DNA from: Micropterix aruncella
Taxonomy: Eukaryota; Arthropoda; Insecta; Lepidoptera; Micropterigidae
Direction of reading: 5' to 3'
Assembly: GCA_944548615.1 (NCBI GenBank)
Contig: OX155976.1
Coordinates: 7,087,822 to 7,151,821, forward strand
DNA length: 64,000 bases
The notes beneath the pieces were generated by a model. It was not told the origin of the DNA. It saw only the letters and a program-made list of their open reading frames with translations, and did not search any database. The translations under genes and the position numbers were made by a program. The stretch's first letter is position 1; each line of letters begins with the position of its first letter. This document shows positions 10,642-20,844 of the stretch, piece after piece.

Positions 10642-10956
10642 GGGCTCTCTAGACGATCAAGCATGCTTGTCAAGCTTCGCGTTGCCGGCTGGGAGAGGAT
10701 CATAAACCGCAGGAAATACATAAATATTTTTTAAAAATAATTACCAAAAAATCCTAATTGTGTAGGTATACCAGGGAGTCACGTCATTCATCAACCGATT
10801 ACGTCTAATTAACGTGACTTCCTAGTATAAACTACAAAATTAAGTATTTTTGGTAAATATTACAAAAAAATATTTGCATATTTCCTGCGGTTTACGATCC
10901 CCTCCCTGCCCGCGACGCGAAGCTTGTCAATCATGCTTGATCGTCTAGAGAGCCCC
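10642..10956. mobile_element. Palindromic fold-back MITE (about 315 bp)
   Basis: The left arm starts GGGCTCTCTAGACGATCAAG (10642) and the right arm ends with its complement (10937-10956). The match continues inward with a few differences (CTTGTCAAGCTTCGCG, then ATAAACCGCAGGAAATA) to the centre near 10800. The whole element is therefore one long imperfect hairpin. Flanks on both sides read AAA, compatible with a short target duplication. No reading frame is present. Confidence 0.75.
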
Positions 10957-11334
10957 AAACGATAGCGTGCATATACCGATCAAAAGCCAATCGAAAGACG
11001 TTGAGCTCTTTCTCTTTGGATAAATTTGATATTTTTTTAAACTCAATTTGTAACAGTAAATACATAAGTCAAAAAAGTTGAAATTCGAAGATCGAAAACA
11101 GTGCAAAGAATATTAGATGACAATGTATAATTCTTAGTATAAAATGCAATTTTGTGTTAACATGGTAATAACTAATATATTTTAAAGAATCATCTAATTC
11201 GTGTCTTTCATATTTAGCAGTATTTTATTGACGTATTTTAACCCCACTATATGTATTAGTTCGCACGGTTTACGAGTATATAAAAAGCTCAATGTAATAA
11301 TTTAAATCACTTCGGTCACTTCGATCACTTCTGT

Positions 11335-12090
11335 CACATAATAATAATAATAATAATAAACTCTTTATTTTAAATAAAAAAGGCGAGCTTATTGCCTTGC
11401 AGCAATGTCTATCAGCTAACCTATAGCTTAAGTTTATAACATACTTAGAACGTTGGCTACGCAAAAGAACAATAAAAACACAAATGATAAAAAGAAACGA
11501 ACAGAAACTAGAAAGAGACCGATAATAAAAAAAAGTAAAACAAATGACTAAAATTAAATAAGGACGCAGAGGAAAGGAAGGAGAGGAAGGAAGGAAAGGG
11601 AAGCGAAAAGAAGGGGGGAGAGGTGGATTGGTTAATTTATGGATTTTAGGGTTATATGCTCCTTGAGCCTGGCGTTGAACGAGGAGATGCTGGGGGCTGT
11701 TCTAACATCATTTAGTAAAGCATTCCAGAGTCGTGCAGCTTTCACGGAGGAGTATGAAAAAAAAATACTGCTATGGCCAGGGATGGATAACAGGTTATTG
11801 CCCTCTGATCTCAGGGGACGGCCGTGCGCCGATAACGCGGTGAACCTATCGGCAAGATAAAGCGGCACGCCATCCGCGAGGATTCGATATAAGAGGCAGA
11901 GAGTTCTAACCTGTCTCGTCTCCCTGGTGGTAAGCCACTGCAGTCTGCTACGACATTCCGTAATATGGTCATATTTTCTGAGGCCAAAAATGAAGCGGAT
12001 ACAGACGTTCTGTAGCCTTTCCACCTTGGTGGCCAGCTCTTCTGTCAGATCGAGGAAGGCGGCGTCGCCATAATGAAGAAGTCACATCAT
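11335..12090 (-). pseudogene. CR1/Jockey-type LINE, 5'-truncated copy
   Basis: The minus-strand frame 11632-12078 encodes the C-terminal part of a non-LTR reverse-transcriptase protein. It has LHYGDAAFLDLTEEL, then RLQNVCIRFIFGLRKYDHI, RLQWLTTRETRQVRTLCLLYRIL, and later SSVKAARLWNALLNDVR. This block order lies just after the reverse-transcriptase thumb in CR1/Jockey-like ORF2 proteins. The element ends in an AATAAA-like signal and (TTA)n at 11339-11360. GTCACAT lies next to both ends (11333-11339 and near 12080), a possible target duplication. Catalytic domains are absent. Close relatives are at 35168-36380 and 55083-55710. Confidence 0.8.
11560..11632. repeat. Purine-rich GGAA/GGAGA tract in LINE 3' UTR
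   Basis: Imperfect runs of GGAA and GAGAGG follow the stop codon of the minus-strand LINE frame. The same kind of purine tract follows the related frame at 55250-55310. Confidence 0.6.
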
Positions 12091-12469
12091 CTCTGCTGGT
12101 AAGTCATCCCTCTAAATTAATTTGTAACAGTAATTAAATAGTATAAATATTAATACGGTGTTTTATCTATTCTCTGTTCAAGTCGAGGTATCGAGACAAC
12201 TCGGATAAGTATTCTGGTCGTCGTACAGACGCATCGGCCATAAACAGTAATTCCACACCATCACCTTACAACTTACAACTTACAATCACACATTCACAAA
12301 ATGTTATTAATGAAAACTTTATTTTATTTGCCACATGCATGTATTTTGTTTTGTTTTATTTGAATCGTTTATTGTGTATTTAATTTGCTGATGGAATTTT
12401 CACAATTGACACAAATTCAATCGCTGACATATGGGAGAAAAAGTGTCTAAATATTAAATGTTTTTTTTT

Positions 12470-12720
12470 GTTTTTACTCTTTATTGTGAAGTTCACAATG
12501 GCCGGGTTTATTGTCATACAACAATCTCTTACAATCAACCCACTATGAAGTGTTTATAAGTATGTGTGTAGTGTGTGTCTTGTTATTGCATTCGATCGAC
12601 AGATTTGATCGACATTAATTTTGTCCGAACGGAAAATGGCGATGCAGCCGGGAATCGAACCCGGAATCATACAATGTAAGATCAGGCGATCTTACATTTG
12701 CAAATATTAACAGTCAACAC
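12470..12720 (-). repeat. tRNA-like 3' half in a dispersed repeat
   Basis: On the minus strand the text CCGGGTTCGATTCCCGG (about 12648-12664) forms a perfect five-base stem with a seven-base TTCGATT loop, exactly a tRNA T-arm and pol III B box. It is preceded by an eight-base hairpin GTAAGATC-GCCT-GATCTTAC. No proper acceptor or D arm pairs with it, so it is a tRNA-derived relic rather than a functional tRNA gene. Confidence 0.5.
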
Positions 12721-12879
12721 TAAAATAGAATCGTTATATACATCTTGCGACTTTAAAAGTAACAACGCTATACCAGAAAAATCGCCTTATTAAAATTTAC
12801 ATTAATAGGCTGTTTTTACAAGCTTTTATTTACCTTGCTATTTAAGTATGTATGTATGTTGGTTTAGGTCAAATATTGC

Positions 12880-13375
12880 AAGCTGAATTAGAACCACTTC
12901 CTCTTATCCCATGAAGTTGAAATTTTACATTTTGGTCCAGTTCAGTTCAATTGATCTAATTCTACAACCAGGATCGGCTCCCGACGAGGCTACTCTTCCA
13001 CGGTCACAGACACACAATTTTGTATACACATTCAATTATGATAGCCCGTTTTAAATTTCACCACGACGTGGATGCTGCACACAGGGTTGGCTCCCGACGA
13101 GGGTACAGCGCAGAAACGAAATTTTGTAAACGCATTCAATTATGATAGCCCGTTCTAAGTTTTGCCGCGACAGGGCTGCTGCACCCAGGGTTGGCTTCCA
13201 ACGAGGGGACTCCTCAACGGTCACCAGCACAAACACGAAATTAATTATGCTGATTCAATTATGATAGTCCAGTATTCAATTATGATAGCCTGTTCTACGT
13301 TCCACTATGGCATGGCTGCTGCACCCAGGGTTGGCTCGGGACAGAACATTTTAATAAAAGCTTGTTTTTTAAAAT
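12880..13375. repeat. Element with internal minisatellite of about 115-130 bp, copy 1
   Basis: The unit begins with an AGGGTTGGCTCCCGACGAGG-type start and contains ATTCAATTATGATAGCCCG and GCTGCTGCACCCAGGGTTGG. Starts lie near 12970, 13083, 13190 and 13328. The element is led in by 'ccatgaagttgaaattttaca' (12911), which also precedes the second copy at 18127. It has no coding content. Confidence 0.75.
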
Positions 13376-13404
13376 GTGATTTTACTATGTGTTTTTACTA
13401 TGTT

Positions 13405-13900
13405 GCATCAATAATAATAATAATAATAATAATTTTATTCATTCAAAAATATAAATTTACAATTGTATTAGTTGCAGAATCTGCCTAACTAGGCCATAGC
13501 CCGTACCAAGGAAAACTCTATGTATGGCAAAGATTTATTCATGTGCTCATAATATTAAAATGAAAAATACAAAATATGATAAAATAGAAAATAGATAAGC
13601 GAATGCAAATTAAACTTATAATTATATTTAAAATATTGATATAGCATGGTCATGGAAATAAATATTAATATAATATAAATATAAATAATAAAATAAATAA
13701 ATAAATAAAATAAATATTAATATAATATAAATATTAATCATATGTATTAGTTTTATTATGGTATAATATATTGCAGTCAACGCGAGGCAATGACAGCTTA
13801 GATAAAATGGACTGATAATATAGACTTAGACAATTGACTAAATAACTAAAATCAAATTTGTCGTACAACCCCAATTTTCCGTATCGTTTACTTCCCTAGT
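13405..13900 (-). repeat. LINE 3' end, AATCTGCCTAACTAGGCC family
   Basis: An (AAT)n tail at 13410-13432 precedes GTTGCAGAATCTGCCTAACTAGGCC, the same order as at 21095-21185. This looks like a minus-strand LINE 3' terminus with little or no coding sequence left. The rest of the stretch to 13900 is AT-rich. Confidence 0.5.
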
Positions 13901-14310
13901 AAGGATAGTCGCTTCGTTGTGACAACGTCCGCGGAAGCTGAATTAAATAAACACGTCACTAGAGACAGTAGCACAACTAGTGATGATTAAATGCATACTA
14001 ACTGCGGCAACTATTGTTTCAATTCTAAACAAAAGATGAATGGATTGCGTCGAACAATCGTATGGAGATTTGTCGGAATTTTGGGGAAGACATTTACATA
14101 TTATTAATCCTTTTGGGGTTTTCTTGTAGTTTTTGTATACCTTTAAAATCAATGAGTTTTTTTATGGTATTTGAATTAGCTGTACGAGTTCGGCCCAGAC
14201 ATTCTCGAGTTAAAAGACAATGTTTATAACTCAAGAATCGCTGATCATTAAACTTTAAAACATACACTAATCGATCCCTCTGTCTTATTGGTTCTTAATG
14301 GTTACATACA
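13901..14310. other. Nothing recognised
   Basis: Ordinary AT-rich sequence. The frames present are short and have no known motif. Confidence 0.35.
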
Positions 14311-14800
14311 GCGGTTCAGCTCACGTCCGGTAGCTCTCTGGAAGAGGAACTAACCTGGAAGGGCCGTCGTAGACTTTGCCTGCGGCTGTAATTAATGTCG
14401 TGGACGGTTGGGATCGGAGGTTTCGATTCGGGGAACACCTCGGGCAGAAATGGGCGGTTTTTCGCACTGTGTGGCATTAGGCAATGGATTATGCACGCCG
14501 GCAAACAACCGTGGGGAGTCCGGAAACGTACGTTTCCTAAGCAGCGGGAGTAGTTGTCGACCTGACTTATCTATCCTTGAAAAGATCCGTTGGATTCCCG
14601 AATCCGTGTGATATTGACGGGCACGGGCGCTTCAATTCGCGATAAATTTGAACAGAATTACCGCTAACGCCAAGTAAAGGCCGCGCAAGTGACAAGGATA
14701 CTAGGGAAACGTAGGTTTCCGAAGCTTGTACAAGGATAATGCGAAAACCGTAGCACCGCACTTCCCCCTCGGCGAGAGGTGTTTATCTACAGCAAAATTT
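14311..14800 (+). mobile_element. 0.65-kb retroposon family, degenerate copy
   Basis: Landmarks shared with 23641-24450 are TCAGCTCACG, TGGATTATGCACGC, CCTAAGCAGCGGGAGTAG, 'ccttgaa', GATAAATTTGAACAGAATTACCGC and AAAGGCCGCGCAAGTGAC. The copy is truncated at its 3' side and diverged. Confidence 0.55.
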
Positions 14801-14879
14801 GTATCAGTGTTGTATGGAAATGTATTAGAGCTTGTCAATGTTACCGGACGTTTTCACGGCGGACAAATATTGCGTTACC

Positions 14880-15120
14880 TTAATTTCAATTTCAATTTAT
14901 TTCCAAAAAAATCTTAACAGATTGTAGAAACTTAATCTCTAGGTACATTTAAATTACAGTCTATTAGTCCGTTTTTACAATATTAAATTTATTACCACGT
15001 ACATAAAGTTACTTCATTATTGATCTTAGGGCATCAAAATCATTTTTAAGATTTATTTACTAAAACCACAAATTAAAATAATCAATAAAAATAATCAAAA
15101 AAATAAAATTAGAAAAGTTG
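14880..15120 (-). repeat. LINE 3' end, 'CAATTTATTTCCAAAAAAATC' family, copy 1
   Basis: The complement of a (TTGAAA)n tail precedes AATCTTAACAG.TTGTAGAAAC and TAGGTACATTTAAATTACAG. The same 200 bp occurs at 28065-28275. No protein-coding portion remains. Confidence 0.6.
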
Positions 15121-15139
15121 TTTACAAAATGTAAGTACC

Positions 15140-15257
15140 TAACGCGTCGTATGGCGAAAAAACCGCGCAGTGGACAAGAGGTCACATTTTCTTCTACGGC
15201 GCGGCTAACACGCCGTACGTTGAAAAAAAACGCCTCTTGGACAAGAACGAAACCTTA
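15140..15257. repeat. Partial relative of the GCCCTCTTGTCCACA MITE
   Basis: The text 'ggcgaaaaaaccgcgcagtggacaagaggtc' and an inverted AACGCCTCTTGGACAAG resemble the ends of the MITE that starts at 15258. They may be a second, degraded copy or a subterminal duplication. Confidence 0.45.
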
Positions 15258-15358
15258 GCCCTCTTGTCCACATGCGTTTTTTTTTTCGCCGTGAAAATCC
15301 ACGGTTTATTCGCCGTGTCTAGGCGCGCTCTTCAATGAGGTGTGCGTCACTATACATA

Positions 15359-16708
15359 CACCCTTGTGCAAATTAATGTGGACAAAACATTTTTTCTTTA
15401 AAAATGTGTTTTATTCTTACAAAAAATATAATCAGATACAAAGTCATAAAATTAATATTTGATATGTCCACCCTTGGCTTGCAGCACCATATTAATGCAT
15501 TTCGGAATTGATTATACCAGCGATTTGCAGTTGTTTTGAATTTTTGGATCCTGATGCCACACTTAAATCACTGACTCGATCAAGTTGGTTTTCGTTGTGA
15601 AGTCCATCTTTCTGAGCCTTATCTTGCAGATAGACCACAAATTCTCAGTTGGATTGAGGTCTAATGAGTTGCCAGGTTAATCAAAAACGTTTATCCCATT
15701 GCCAGTGAAGATTTTTTTTACAATCATCGATGAATGGCAAGGTGCCAGGTCTTGTTGGAAAATGGGGGTTTCCAAATTTATTTTTGAGAGCTCAGGGACC
15801 ATTCTATCTTGCAAAACCTTTATGTATTTTTCACTATTCATCATCCCTATGATGGGTACCAATGGTCCTGTACCATTAAAGGAGAAACAGCTCCAAAACA
15901 TTTGCTTCACGGATGATTGACTGATTGCTGAATGTGAGCTAATGAAACTGATTCACCATCGGTCCGGCGAACAAACTGATGACGCATGCCCTGGACAAAG
16001 AAATGGCTTTCATCTGAAAACAACACCCTTTTCCAGTCATCTTGGGTCCACCCTTTATATTTCTGTGCCTAAACCATCCTTTTCTTCTTCATCACAGCAG
16101 TTAAGAGTTGCTTCTCGAGCCTTTCGCCCAACTTCTAGCAGACGACGCCGTACTGTCGAAGCATGTACACTTGTCCCAGTAACAGCTAGCTCTCTCTGTA
16201 AGTCTTCGCTGGTCTTTGTGGGGTTTATTTTACTGTTCCTCAACAAACACATATCATTTTTCTTGGTGGTTTTTCTTCCTCGGCCACATTTTCCCTCTCT
16301 TCGTGGTGAAATTGAGTCAGTTTCTCGATTGAGTTTGATCAGTTTGTTAAATGCACTTTTAGAAATGCCGCACTCTTCTACAATCTTCCTTTGAGTCTTT
16401 TCAGTATGTTTAGATAGTGTAATAACCTTAGAACGAACTTCTATTGAAATATACATTACTCATATACACCCAAACTGTCACTGAAAACTAAAGAAAAAGT
16501 AAAAAATCTCAGACGTATCGCCAAAAAGTCGAAACACTCAAAAATTTTAAAACTACTCATGCAACAACACACCTGTGTGATTGATTGAGGTTACCTGACA
16601 CTAATGTGACGTTGACAGCTGCTAATATTGTTGACATAACGAAACGTGAAGCAAAATCTCTACCAGTATGAAAAATATGCTTTGTCCACATTAATTTGCA
16701 CAAGGGTG
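15359..16708 (-). mobile_element. Tc1/mariner element (1350 bp)
   Basis: Perfect 28-bp terminal inverted repeats begin CACCCTTGTGCAAATTAATG. The element is flanked by TA at 15357-15358 and 16709-16710, the canonical Tc1/mariner target. The transposase gene is on the minus strand and fills most of the element. The perfect ends with a broken gene suggest either recent inactivation or mobilisation in trans. Confidence 0.92.
15452..16456 (-). pseudogene. Tc1-family DD34E transposase, inactivated
   Basis: The length (about 335 codons) matches Tc1 transposases. The N-terminus has paired helix-turn-helix DNA-binding units (VIEVRSKVITLSKHTEKTQR-like start, then IVEECGISKSAFNKLI, then a GRGRKT AT-hook-like linker). 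The catalytic residues are visible: FSDESHF for the first Asp (near 16010), FQQDLAPCH for the second, NPTENLW for the Glu, with 34 positions between the last two. The end has the family's KGGHIKY. The frame is broken: a frameshift or stop lies between 15910 and 16055, a stop lies before PGNSLDLNPTENLW, and another comes before VWHQDP. The start is the ATG at 16456, inside the left-hand terminal repeat spacing usual for the family. Confidence 0.88.
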
Positions 16709-16860
16709 TAGAAGCGTCTACGGACACGGCGGAAAAACGGACGGCGCCGCCGTGATCCATGCCCCACTGACGACACGGCGAATTAACCGTGGATTTTCAA
16801 GGCGAAAAAAAACGTGTGGACAAGAGGGCTTACGGTGACTCCTGCCTAGGGCGATACGAT

Positions 16861-17472
16861 CTACTAGGGTTGTCGACTCCAGCGGGCAAGCCCGTCACGT
16901 CAGGAAGTTTTAACAAATCTCCCTGGAGTGAGCGCAGAAAACTTGGACAAAACAGTCCACCGTCAAGCTCCGCCACAAACCCGTAAGAGGCCAACGCTTT
17001 AACCGCGAGATAGCCAGGAGTGTTAACCAGCAGGCTTACGCTCACGCCCTTACTTCCAATTGCGACCAGATTACTCCAGTCTCTCGATTGGTTACGAGTT
17101 CGAGGTCGCTCGCGCGGTCCTCTCTCTTACGAAGCGGTGAAACGGTGTATACCGAATCTATCGCGGACCACGGCATCCTTTGCCCGGATCGGGTAGCCGA
17201 TGGCCGTTTCAAGAGCAGTCGCCGTAAGGTCCGCAACCATCCTCGCTCTATAGGAAACGGTACTGCTTCCAGACTCCCCCGACTGTTAGTCAGAGTGCGC
17301 AATCGATTGGCTTATGCCGCACGGTGCGCAGACCGTCCAGGAACGCCAGAAGTTTGATTCCTATGGGAAACTAACCCTAAGGGCCAGAGTCATGACCCGT
17401 GAGAGTGACCAACCCTGAACAGAATGGGTCTTCGTGGCCAACTCAGCAAGGGCCCATTAACGCCCTCATTTC
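16861..17472 (-). mobile_element. 0.65-kb retroposon family, minus-strand copy with 13-bp TSD
   Basis: The element is flanked by AGGGCGATACGAT at 16848-16860 and 17473-17485. It reads in reverse complement to the copies at 6233 and 49433. In its own orientation it starts near GAGGGCGTTAATGGGCCC and ends GTCGACAACCCTAGTAG. It lies immediately beside the MITE that ends at 16829. Confidence 0.85.
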
Positions 17473-17485
17473 AGGGCGATACGAT

Positions 17486-18110
17486 GTAATCGAATTTCTC
17501 AGTTATTAGTAACTGTCACCAGTCACTGTCGCCAGTCACTGTCGCCTGTCTCCAAACGTCTCGCCCAGTCAACCCGTGCATTAGCGATGCCGGCGCGCGA
17601 TAGCCGAGGGTACAAACGCTGAACCCCGCGATAACCTATAACGGTCTCGCAGAGCATCATTCGCTACGCGCGCGGACTGCAACCGCAGCTCCGGCTTCAA
17701 ATCGCTTTTTGATTATACTCCGCGGCGACGTCAATTTCGGGTAACGACCGACGATGACTTTTTTTACATAATAAACGCTATGATAATACGGTAAATATGT
17801 CATGACATCCCTTATTACCCCCACTCACGCGGAAGGGTTGATGCGTATATAAAAGGAGGGGTGTGCATTTCGAAATCCAGTCTATGCGCTGTTGGCTATG
17901 CTGACTGCTGATGCTGAAGGGTAGTTAATGTTTTCCGTGCAGTTGATCCCATTTGTTACGTACGTCGGAACAAGTAGGGGCTGGACCCGGCTCACGAGAT
18001 TCCCCGCACAAAGCTAGTTATCTTGCGGATGACGTCATGGGCCAAAGCCAACTGGGCCCGGTGACTATAAAGCCAATACGAGCAGTCGACTGAAGAACCA
18101 CTTTCCCTTC
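17486..18110 (+). promoter_or_regulatory. GC-richer region with a TATA/initiator core promoter
   Basis: TATATAAAAGG at 17846-17856 is followed 31-33 bp downstream by ATCCAGTCT (17876-17884), an initiator-like site, which is ideal spacing for an arthropod core promoter. Upstream, short direct repeats of GTCACTGTCGCC occur at 17515-17550. Downstream there is a CRE-like TGACGTCA at 18030-18037 and a second TATAAAG at 18066. No coding exon is recognised after it. It could be a host promoter or the U3 of an unrecognised LTR. Confidence 0.4.
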
Positions 18111-18201
18111 CACTTCTACTTCCTCCTATGAAGTTGAAATTTTACACGTTGGTTCAGTTCCGATGATAATGCATTTTTATGGCATGACCTGGATCTACAA
18201 A

Positions 18202-19148
18202 AACTAGAGCTGTTAACTACAACGGGCGACCCCATCACCTCAGGAAGTTTTAACGAAATATAATCGTTCTGTCTCCCATGAGGTGAGCGCAGAAGACTTA
18301 GGACAAAACAGTCCACCGTCAAGGTCCGCCACATGCCCGTAAGAGGCCAACGCCTTATCCGCGAGATAGCCAGGTATGTTGATATTGACCCCTTTTTCAC
18401 GAATATAGATACTATAAGGAAGCAGGTCGTAGGGCGATTTTGTGATGACCAGGCTTAGCATTTTCTTCTTTTATTACAGTTGTCAACATGTTTTCTACTG
18501 TACAATTTAGTATCTTCTTGTTTAATATCTTCTTTATGCTTAATATCAGTTCTAAATTCACATTATTATTGTCATCATCAGGGGTAACTTGTAAATGGCT
18601 CTAAGCTTCCTATTTTTGTTCACTACAAAATTATTGGCTGTAAGTTATCCTTAAGAAAACAAAATAAAATAAAATAAAATAAAATGTCACCCAGCGGTCT
18701 GACACTCGCGGCCTTACTTCCAGTTGCGACCAGATTACTCCGGTCTCCCGACTGGTTACGAGTTCGAGGTTGCTTGCGCGGTCCTCTACCTTAGCGGTGC
18801 AACGGTGTCAGCTGAATCTATCGCGAAATACGGCATCCTTTGTCCGGGTTTCACCCGAAATCGGGTAGCCGATGGTCGTTTCAAGAGCAGTCGCCGTAAG
18901 GTCAACGACTACCCCCGCTCTATAGGAGACAGTACTGTTTTCAGACTCCCCCGACTGTTAGTCAGAATGCACAATCGATTGGCTTACACTCCAGGAGCGC
19001 CAGAAGGTTGACTCCTGGGGGAAACTAGCCCTAAGGCCAGAGTCTTACCCGGGCTCGCACTTCATGTCTGGAGGCCGCCGGATGGGTGTTGACCCGTGAG
19101 TGAAAAAATGGGTCTTCGTGGCCAACTCATCATGGGCCCATTAGCTCC
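18202..19148 (-). mobile_element. 0.65-kb retroposon family, minus copy with an inner insertion
   Basis: The 3' portion (18202-18380) and the 5' portion (18684-19148) are collinear with the other copies when a 300-bp insertion at 18381-18683 is removed. The diagnostic blocks GCGAGATAGCCAGG, GGTTACGAGTTCGAGGT and GGGCCCATTAGCTCC are present. Confidence 0.75.
18381..18683 (+). mobile_element. Short retroposed fragment with (AAAAT)n tail
   Basis: The insert lies inside the retroposon copy after ...CCAGGTATGT and ends in about five AAAAT units (18660-18682) before GTCACCC. A similar (AAAAT)n tail follows CTGTTTGATTCCAGAATAA near 51490. It is probably a LINE 3' UTR fragment. No coding sequence is visible. 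Confidence 0.5.
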
Positions 19149-19430
19149 GTGATTCTACACCCGGGATGGGCTTCCGACGAGAATACTCTTTCATGGTCAA
19201 CAGCACAAGCACATCACTTGGTATACGCATTCAATTATGATAGCTCGATGTTTCGAAATTTCACAATGACATGGCTGCTGCACCCAGGGTTGGCTTTCAA
19301 CAAGAGGGCTCCAACGTCAACAGGACAGACATGGAGTTTTGTATATTATTCAATTATGACAGCCCGTTCTGAGTTCCACTATGTCATGGCTGCTGCACTC
19401 AGGGTTGTCTCAGGAAAGAGCATTTTAATA

Positions 19431-20110
19431 ACAGCTGTGTTTTTACTGTTAACTTATTACACACAATCTCATCGTTCTTTCTTCGTATTATTATAGAGTA
19501 CTTGTTCCGTGCTGATCACTTTGCGCGAATAGATGCTTTTCCATTCGAAGAAAGAGAGCATTGTCCGCGTATTCGTTCCGGGTACCGCAGTTGTTCGGAA
19601 TCCCTTTGCGAGTTTTTAATCTATTTCTCTTTTATTTGTAATCACTCTTGCCATTGCAATCGGACGGTAAATGCAGCGAAATACATATTGCAGTCTCCGC
19701 AGGGGAGAATGCGCCTGGCCGGAAGATGAATAAATCGTCGTATTTTTCTTAGAGCAATTTTCTTAGAAATGTACAATGTAACAATGTTTCAAATGAAGTG
19801 GGTACTTAAAAAATAAATCTTTGTTTGAAACAAAAATTCACGCATCGCGCTCTGTAGTCGCTGCACGATTGAACTCCGACTAATTCGTGAGTAGACGAGC
19901 CTCGTAAGGAAGTCTTTAGCGGGGCCCCGTTTGAACCGTGCCCATTGTGGCGTCGCAGGGCTGCGCGCCCTGTGGCAGGTATCTTTAAGAGGCCTAGGAT
20001 GGATCAGGCGCATTATGGTGAAAGGATGAGACAGGAGAAGTTACATGGCATCTTCTAAGCCGATAACTGCTGTGCCGCTCTGCACTGAGAAAAATATTGG
20101 AATGATTCTT
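19431..20110. other. Nothing recognised
   Basis: Mixed-composition sequence with several short overlapping frames on both strands. No motif, splice pattern or repeat match was found. Confidence 0.35.
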
Positions 20111-20119
20111 ACATTACCA

Positions 20120-20530
20120 TGTTATATAAAATCGAAGACTATTGTTGGTTGTTTGACATTATCAATAGGATAGAAACGAATTTACCGCGTGAAATTTGTA
20201 GCACCCGACGCTTCGGTGACGTTGCAGCTGCCGTTGTCCAGGGTAGACTTTCGCGCGCTCCGAGCCCGGGTAGACAGGGTAGACAGAAATTCCCGCCCCG
20301 AGCCCGTCCCCCCACCACCGTTATAACCTACGCAGTGGCGGCAGCGGTATGCGGCCTACCCGCAAAACAACGGATTGACAACTCTTTCAGTCTACCCTGG
20401 ACAACGGCGGCTGCAACGTCACAGAAACGTCGGATGCTACAAATTTCACGCGGTAAATTCGTTTCTATCCCATTTATAATGTCAAACAACCGCCATAGTC
20501 TTCTATTTTATCTTAAATTTCCTTAATATA
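20120..20530. mobile_element. Penelope-like family 2 fold-back copy
   Basis: Both ends are inverted copies of AAATCGAAGACTAT...TTTGACATTAT...TTTACCGCGTGAAATTTGTA...GACGTTGCAGC.GCCGTTG. The interior has CGCAGTGGCGGCAGCGGTAT as at 10290 and 53260. The structure is two inverted Penelope 3' ends joined through a short interior. The reading frame across it (20119-20526) is a by-product of the inverted repeat. Confidence 0.65.
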
Positions 20531-20606
20531 ACAGCAGCTCCATAGGTAAGGAGTCAATATAAGCCGTAAGAGTAGATAATGTAAAGACTGCTTTAAGATT
20601 GAAATG

Positions 20607-20612
20607 ACTCAC
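20607..20612 (-). other. Splice donor of the 20613-20912 exon
   Basis: GTGAGT follows GGAG on the minus strand, matching the metazoan donor consensus. The downstream intron runs to lower coordinates. Confidence 0.65.
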
Positions 20613-20844
20613 CTCCATCCTCAGGTATATTGAGCAGCTTCTTCGCTCCGGGACTCGGTCCTCTGCTGGCCGCGTACGCTCGCTGAAGAGTCTCACTCAT
20701 CGGTCTGAGGTTGGCACTCGACACGGAGATCACGAACGACACTAGCATCACTAAGAACAGGTTGACCGCGTCCCTGCGCGCAAACACGCACCACCGCGCG
20801 GGAAACGACGCCATTCTGACGGCGGCCATCTTGCCGGCGGCCAT
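20613..20844 (-). CDS. N-terminal coding exon of an unidentified membrane or secreted protein
   Basis: From the ATG at 20842-20844 the frame gives about 77 codons. A basic stretch (ARWCVFARRDAVN) is followed by a hydrophobic segment (LFLVMLVSFVISVSSA), so this is a signal peptide or type II signal anchor. Then comes a polar region (RPMSETLQRAYAA, SPGAKKLLNIPEDG). The exon ends exactly at GGAG|GTGAGT (donor in 20607-20612), phase 1. A good acceptor, TTATTTGTTACAG, sits at 20913 on the 5' side. Two very short upstream frames (MALETA, MAADS) precede the chosen ATG within the same exon, so translation may be restrained by them. An in-frame ATG at codon 7 or 11 could also be the start. I do not recognise the family. 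It stands out from its surroundings by being GC-rich and not repeated in the window. Confidence 0.6.

Larger units (their letters stand above)
15258..16829. mobile_element. TTA-flanked MITE carrying a nested Tc1 element
   Basis: The ends are inverted: GCCCTCTTGTCCACA with 'cgttttttttttcgcc' and ATCCACGGTT...TTCGCCGTGTC on the left, and the complement on the right. They match over about 60 bp. TTA flanks both sides (15255-15257 and 16830-16832). Removing the Tc1 insertion leaves a roughly 220-bp MITE without coding capacity. I cannot name its superfamily with confidence. Confidence 0.7.
18111..19430. repeat. Minisatellite-bearing element, copy 2, split by a retroposon
   Basis: The left piece 18111-18201 matches the lead-in of the copy at 12880. 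The right piece 19149-19430 carries two and a half of the 115-130-bp units (ATTCAATTATGATAGCTCG, GGCTGCTGCACCCAGGGTTG). The intervening 18202-19148 is a separate insertion. Remnants ATCTACA and ATTCTACA beside the insertion correspond to the uninterrupted AATTCTACAACC at 12960. Confidence 0.7.

Noticed and set aside
20119..20526. 135-codon frame
   Set aside because: It crosses an inverted repeat of Penelope 3' ends. The two halves mirror each other at DNA level.
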